Part shown: in pieces, positions 22,002-25,170 of the stretch
Numbering within the stretch: the first letter of the stretch is position 1
How the letters are laid out: the number at the start of each line of letters is the position of its first letter
Assembly: GCF_002871795.1 (NCBI RefSeq)
Contig: NZ_PNHL01000024.1
Span: 1-25,170 of the forward strand
Direction of reading: 5' to 3'
Length of the DNA: 25,170 nt
Origin: Brachybacterium sp. UMB0905
GTDB lineage: Bacteria > Actinomycetota > Actinomycetes > Actinomycetales > Dermabacteraceae
Notes under the pieces: model-generated
Told to the model about the DNA's origin: nothing
What the model saw: only the letters and a program-made list of their open reading frames with translations
Database searches by the model: none
Program-made: the position numbers and the translations under genes

Positions 22002-23327
22002 GTGATTCTCTCCTTCGCCGTCACGAACTTCCGCAGCTTCGCCGGGACAGCGGAGCTGGACCTTACGTCGCCCGCACTCCGCACAGTTACGCCTCGCGGC
22101 GACCAGTCCTGGCCTGCGGTAGTCGAGCCTGTCGCAGCTGTCTACGGGCCGAACGCCTCTGGGAAGTCGACGGTCCTTGACGCGATCAATGCTCTCGCGC
22201 ACTCGCTACGCACCCCTGGGTCTGGTCGGTTCTACCAGCCTCATGCCGGGACGGCTGAGTCGGACCCCTGTACCGAGTACCACGTTGACTTCGTCGCCGA
22301 TGGCGTGCGGTACAGCTATGCAGTGTGTGCTGCCGCCTGGGGGATCAAGCATGAAGAGCTGCGGTCAGCGCCGAAAGGTACCTCCCGTCTCTTGTTCCGG
22401 CGTTCCCAAGCGAGGCGTGATGCCGAGGTTGACTTCACCCCGGGGCCCTCGCTTACTGGGCCTACTGCTGAGGTTCGGCGCATCACCAAGCCGTCGATGC
22501 TCTTCCTGGCGACCGCGCACCGTTATGGGCATGACCGACTTGCTCCGGTCGCGCGAGCACTCCTTGCTGGGGTGGGGATCGATCACCTCTCCTTCCGGGA
22601 GCGTCAGGACGAAGAGGTGCTCGAGCGCGTGGTCATGGAGATGGTGGCGGCTCCAACGAGTCAGGTTGACCTGGTGAAGGCTCTCGTTCAGGCGGCTGAT
22701 CTTGGTATCGACAGTCTCGAGATTCGAACTGAAGAGATTCCTCCAGAAGTCCAGGAAAGGATCGCTCGAGTTCTCCGTGCGATGGAAGATGGCGATGACG
22801 ACACATCGGTGGAAGCGCCGGCGCTGCGAGATGTCGTGGTCTTCAAGCATCGGGGCCCTAATGGGGATACTTTCGATCTGCCGGTCAGTTGGGAGAGTTC
22901 CGGAACGGTTACCTGGCTAACGACGGCATGGCATGCCCTAGATGCGCTCCGCAACGGCACAATGCTGCTTGTTGACGAACTTGACGCAAGTCTGCATCCC
23001 GCCTTGGCTAGGTACGTTGTGGAGCTCTTCATTAATTCAGAGATGAACACCAGGGGGGCTCAGTTGATCTTCTCATCCCATGATACGACGTTATTAAATA
23101 ACTCCCCCGTTCGCCTGCTCGACCCGCGTCAAGTGTGGTTCGCGGAGAAGGATGCGTCAGGCATTTCTGAGCTGTTCTCTCTGGATGACTTTGATAACAG
23201 GGCGGGAAATAACAACGAGCGTCGGTATCTCGCTGGGGCGTTTGGGGCGGTGCCCAATATCGACGATCGTCTGCTACAGACGTTCTTGAGTGCCCCGCGA
23301 GAGTTCGAGGGGCTGGATAATGGCTGA
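22002..23327 (+). CDS. AAA15 ATPase of a RloA/AbiLi-like defence pair
   Basis: SMC/ABC-like ATPase of 441 residues, first gene of a two-gene unit. The N-terminus MILSFAVTNFRSF is the usual opening strand of this family. Walker A is GPNASGKST (49-57). The C-terminal half has the signature-like ESSGT (298-302), Walker B LLVDELDASLHP (322-333) and the switch histidine in FSSHDTTLL (His360). The middle (about 85-290) is the helical insertion that replaces long coiled coils in small AAA15 proteins. In AbiL/RloAB and the analogous PARIS systems such an ATPase senses infection and controls a TOPRIM partner; the partner gene here overlaps by eight bases. GTG 22002 is chosen because the conserved N-terminus begins there, and a -10 box six bases upstream suggests leaderless expression. 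Codon use is less GC-biased than its neighbours. Confidence 0.85.
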   Translation: MILSFAVTNFRSFAGTAELDLTSPALRTVTPRGDQSWPAVVEPVAAVYGPNASGKSTVLDAINALAHSLRTPGSGRFYQPHAGTAESDPCTEYHVDFVADGVRYSYAVCAAAWGIKHEELRSAPKGTSRLLFRRSQARRDAEVDFTPGPSLTGPTAEVRRITKPSMLFLATAHRYGHDRLAPVARALLAGVGIDHLSFRERQDEEVLERVVMEMVAAPTSQVDLVKALVQAADLGIDSLEIRTEEIPPEVQERIARVLRAMEDGDDDTSVEAPALRDVVVFKHRGPNGDTFDLPVSWESSGTVTWLTTAWHALDALRNGTMLLVDELDASLHPALARYVVELFINSEMNTRGAQLIFSSHDTTLLNNSPVRLLDPRQVWFAEKDASGISELFSLDDFDNRAGNNNERRYLAGAFGAVPNIDDRLLQTFLSAPREFEGLDNG

Positions 23328-23940
23328 GCGCCGAAGGGGTCGATCTAGACGACCGGGCCGGCTGGCGCGGCGCACGATCCTGCTTGTCACCAATGGGGAG
23401 GTTACAGAGAAGAGGTATCTCGATGAGCTCAAACAGCGAGCTCCTGCGCGCGAGCTGGGCCTGGCGATCACCGTCAAGGTGGTGCCGGGAGAGCCGCCGA
23501 GCGTCCTCAAGAAGCTCGCGAGCCCTAGGGGAGACACCTCATCGTTTGACGAGGTGTGGTTCGTTTTCGACGAGGACGGGCATGATCGGCGCGACATCTA
23601 TGTGGAGTGCGCGAGGCGCTCGGGCCGAAGGCAGAAGTGGTGCGCAATCGTGTCCCGCCCCTGTTTTGAGGTCTGGCTGATCGCGCACTACGAGCAGGTG
23701 CGCAGCTATGCGGACCAGACGAAGGCGCAAGCGCATTTACGTAGTTTGATGGGAAAGAATGTCCCGGCGAAGCAGTTGCCGCAAAATTTCCCTTTCGAGG
23801 AAGCTGAGGCCGCAATCGAGCGTTCGCGCCTCCCGGGGGTTGATGCGGAAATTTCGATAGAGGCATTGCCTCCCAGTCCTGGTAGCGGCATGCCGCACCT
23901 CCTAAGGCGGTTGGGACTTGCAGATGAAACTATTCCCTAA
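23320..23940 (+). CDS. RloB/AbiLii-like TOPRIM-type protein, probable effector
   Basis: Second gene of the pair, 206 residues, of the RloB family. After a basic N-terminus (residues 2-18, mostly Arg) comes TNGEVTEKRYLDEL, with Glu27 and Glu30 as the first acidic TOPRIM-like site. WFVFDEDGHDR follows, with Asp84 and Asp86 as the second. The family-specific SRPCFEVWLIAHYE (112-125) and a C-terminal PPSPGSGMPHLLRRL are clear. This active-site pattern suggests metal-dependent nuclease activity, presumably released when the ATPase detects a phage; that role is inferred from AbiL and PARIS. ATG 23320 overlaps the ATPase stop by eight bases, so translation is coupled; an in-frame start at 23290 would lie deep inside the ATPase gene. 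The gene is complete and intact. Confidence 0.82.
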   Translation: MAERRRGRSRRPGRLARRTILLVTNGEVTEKRYLDELKQRAPARELGLAITVKVVPGEPPSVLKKLASPRGDTSSFDEVWFVFDEDGHDRRDIYVECARRSGRRQKWCAIVSRPCFEVWLIAHYEQVRSYADQTKAQAHLRSLMGKNVPAKQLPQNFPFEEAEAAIERSRLPGVDAEISIEALPPSPGSGMPHLLRRLGLADETIP

Positions 23941-24340
23941 GGCTCGACCGAGAAGTAACGGAATAATTGCCATTTTCCCTCGCGAGTTCGGCAGGGCCGG
24001 CAATGGAGGTTGGGGGTGGAGTGACGTTAGTGGTGTGCTGGCTCCTAGGGTGTTTCAGACGGGGACAAGTTGCCACCCAAGTCCCGCGACGGTGAGTTGC
24101 GAGGCCTGCGTGGGATCGGGACGATTGGAATCGCGTACGCGCATCGTCTTCTAATCGGCAATGCAGGCCGCAGTGAACATAGTTAGATCCTCCGACACGG
24201 ACTGTGTTTGCTATATACCCCATGCGGATTAGGGGTTAGGGTCTCTTCTGTAGTTCTATATTGTTCGTTGTGCGCCCAATTTAGGGCTCTTCAGAGTTGA
24301 GTGTGGGCGCGCCGGTGGTGCGGGGTGTCCCGCGTCAGAC
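23941..24340. other. Non-coding stretch with inverted repeats between defence pair and IS3 element
   Basis: About 400 bases without a supported gene and visibly richer in A/T than the core of the window. It contains a large stem-loop (24103-24169) and a second inverted repeat, GCGCCCA (24272-24278) with TGGGCGC (24304-24310). No clear terminator with a T-tract follows the TOPRIM gene. The left end of the IS3 element lies somewhere in 24300-24345. Confidence 0.5.
24103..24169. repeat. Long two-stage stem-loop
   Basis: Outer arms GGCCTGC (24103-24109) and GCAGGCC (24163-24169) enclose a second pair, CGATTGGAA (24122-24130) and TTCTAATCG (24149-24157), which match at 8 of 9 positions. At the tip is a palindrome CGCGTACGCG (24132-24141). 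The nested pairing over 67 bases is more than expected by chance and may be a structured RNA, a recombination site or a remnant of an element end. Confidence 0.5.
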
Positions 24341-24392
24341 TGTGTGGCAGAGCCCGTTAGTTGTGGGTCTGACCTGAAGGAGTCTGATCATC

Positions 24393-24710
24393 ATGGCCCG
24401 ACCACCCGTCGTTGCAGTGGAGGAGAAGGTCCGTATCGTCCTGTCGATCCTGGCGGGCGAGGTGACCGTTGCAGAGGCTGCTCGCCGAGCGAAGGTCTCC
24501 GAGCAGTCCGTAGGTAACTGGAAACGGCAATTCCTCGAAGGAGGGCGCTCTGGCGTAGCTGCCGGGAAATCGAAACCGAGCAGCCGCGAGAAACAGCTCG
24601 AGGAAGAGATAGCGGATCTCACCCAAGCGCTTGGCGAGGCTCACCTCGAAGCCCGCGTATGGAAGAAAAGCGCTGAGGGGCGCCTGGGCCCTTCGAGGAC
24701 CTCGAGGTGA
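24393..24710 (+). CDS. IS3-family transposase OrfA
   Basis: DNA-binding subunit of 105 residues. A helix-turn-helix at about 10-50 (EEKVRIVLSILAGEVTVAEA, SEQSVGNWKRQFLEGG) recognises the element ends. A Glu/Leu-rich helix (about 68-93: EKQLEEEIADLTQALGEAHLEA) forms the leucine zipper used for assembly with OrfB. ATG 24393 has AAGGAG ten bases upstream. The TGA at 24708 overlaps the GTG of OrfB in the -1 frame. A TGA in the OrfB frame near 24676 means that frameshifting at the GAAGAAAAGC run (24662-24671) would not reach OrfB. Coupled reinitiation at GTG, or a shift after that stop, is more likely. Confidence 0.88.
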   Translation: MARPPVVAVEEKVRIVLSILAGEVTVAEAARRAKVSEQSVGNWKRQFLEGGRSGVAAGKSKPSSREKQLEEEIADLTQALGEAHLEARVWKKSAEGRLGPSRTSR

Positions 24711-25170
24711 TCCGCCAGGAAGCGGGCATGTCAACCTCGAGGTTCTGTGAATTATTCGACATGCCCGAGCGGACCTGGCGTCGCTGGCAATCTCGCCACC
24801 GGCACGGTGAAAGCGTTCGCGGTCCGTGGCCCACGCCCGCACGCGATGCCGTCCATGACATGGTTATCGAGAAGGCGCAGAAACATCCCGCCTGGGGGCA
24901 TCGGAAGATCTGGGCGATGACCAGATATGAGGGCGGGCAGGCCTCAGCGTCCACCGTCATGCGGATCATGCAGGACGCGAACCTCCTGCTGCCCACCAAC
25001 TACCAGAAGCAGCAACGCGACCTGGCAGGCGCCAGGAGAGCGGCGTTCGCTGAGGCACCCACCGGAGCGAACCAGGTGTGGCAGCTGGACTTCAGCGAGT
25101 TCGAAACTATATCAGGGGGTGTGTGGCGGTGGTGTCATAGCGTCGAAGCAACACCCCCGGTCGGCGGGGG
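24707..25170 (+). CDS. IS3-family transposase OrfB, partial
   Basis: Catalytic subunit beginning at GTG 24707 and open to the window edge (154 codons). It shows the N-terminal SRFCELFDMPERTWRRW, the HTH_21-type region HPAWGHRKIWAMTR and the first acidic residue of the integrase core in VWQLDFSEFE. The second Asp and the Glu lie beyond the window. After FETISGGVWR the sequence (WCHSVEATPPVG) no longer resembles the family, where a strand and an acidic D-Y/W motif are expected. The last 40 or so bases may therefore be foreign, rearranged or an assembly edge. Confidence 0.75.
   Translation, partial: MIRQEAGMSTSRFCELFDMPERTWRRWQSRHRHGESVRGPWPTPARDAVHDMVIEKAQKHPAWGHRKIWAMTRYEGGQASASTVMRIMQDANLLLPTNYQKQQRDLAGARRAAFAEAPTGANQVWQLDFSEFETISGGVWRWCHSVEATPPVGG

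Larger units (their letters stand above)
24341..25170 (+). mobile_element. IS3-family insertion sequence, 3' part outside window
   Basis: Two overlapping transposase frames in the usual IS3 order. The left end is uncertain; TGTGTGGCAG at 24341 is a possible terminus because IS3 ends start with TG, but the partner end is not in the window. An inverted repeat GTCAGAC (24334-24340) and GTCTGAC (24367-24373) lies just before the OrfA ribosome site AAGGAG (24377-24382). Confidence 0.7.

Noticed and set aside
24103..24169. Integron attC site
   Set aside because: The arms lack the GTTRRRY/RYYYAAC core sites and no integrase or cassette array is seen.
24121..24170. Possible tRNA, because CTTCTAA resembles an arginine anticodon loop
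   Set aside because: The bases on either side do not form a five-pair anticodon stem, and no T-arm motif or acceptor stem is present.
24228..24241. Telomere-like GGGGTTAGGG string
   Set aside because: A single short occurrence without repetition; chance in G-rich DNA.
24662..24671. A-rich run as the -1 frameshift site of the IS3 transposase
   Set aside because: A stop codon in the OrfB frame follows within a few codons, so a shift here would end translation before OrfB.
1..25170. Composite transposon bounded by the two insertion sequences
   Set aside because: The two elements belong to different families (IS1380 and IS3), so they cannot jointly mobilise the segment between them.

Overview
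The window reads as GC-rich actinobacterial DNA: strong G/C bias at third codon positions, many GTG starts, TANNNT -10 boxes and several apparently leaderless genes. The gene content (sugar lipoprotein transporter, LacI regulator, Excalibur nuclease, FtsX/MacB exporter) would fit a Dermabacteraceae/Brachybacterium-like organism, but that placement is inference. No rRNA, tRNA or CRISPR array was seen.

Layout. (1) 1-1678: a near-complete IS1380-family insertion sequence whose right end lies about 56 bp before the start of (2) a secreted thermonuclease-like protein (1735-2931) with a charged coiled coil, a Pro/Gln repeat and a C-terminal Excalibur motif. (3) 2952-4933, minus strand: a NarL/LuxR-type two-component pair. 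(4) 5385-9103, minus strand: a four-gene unit of OmpR-type regulator, ABC ATPase, ABC-2 permease and a small sensor kinase, resembling antimicrobial-peptide resistance modules; an 11-bp-period direct repeat before the ATPase gene is a candidate regulator site. (5) 9175-10095: a class II glutamine amidotransferase. (6) 10147-13249, minus strand: a MacB-like export operon (membrane fusion protein, ATPase, FtsX permease). (7) 13448-14374: a serine hydrolase of the beta-lactamase fold. (8) 14420-19397: a LacI-type repressor divergent from a YtcQ/LplB/YtcP-type sugar importer, with a visible promoter and a palindromic operator at the predicted start site. (9) 19399-21609: a decayed segment directly abutting the importer: a PhoD-like phosphatase lacking its N-terminus and carrying a frameshift, a polysaccharide-lyase-type accessory protein without a catalytic domain, and a short possible enzyme tail. 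(10) 21990-23940: a less GC-biased two-gene island encoding an AAA15 ATPase and a RloB/AbiLii-like TOPRIM protein, probably an anti-phage system. (11) 23941-25170: a structured non-coding stretch followed by an IS3-family element running off the window.

How it works together. The core (2.9-19.4 kb) is ordinary free-living actinobacterial equipment: environmental sensing, export of toxic compounds and import of oligosaccharides. The two ends are mobile DNA. The right third (19.4-25.2 kb) looks like an accessory region: a deletion joint behind the sugar operon, decaying enzyme genes, a defence pair with different composition, and an insertion sequence. The strongest candidate for an interesting system is the ATPase plus TOPRIM pair at 22.0-23.9 kb; it belongs to a known family type (RloAB/AbiL), so any novelty would lie in its lineage, trigger or target.
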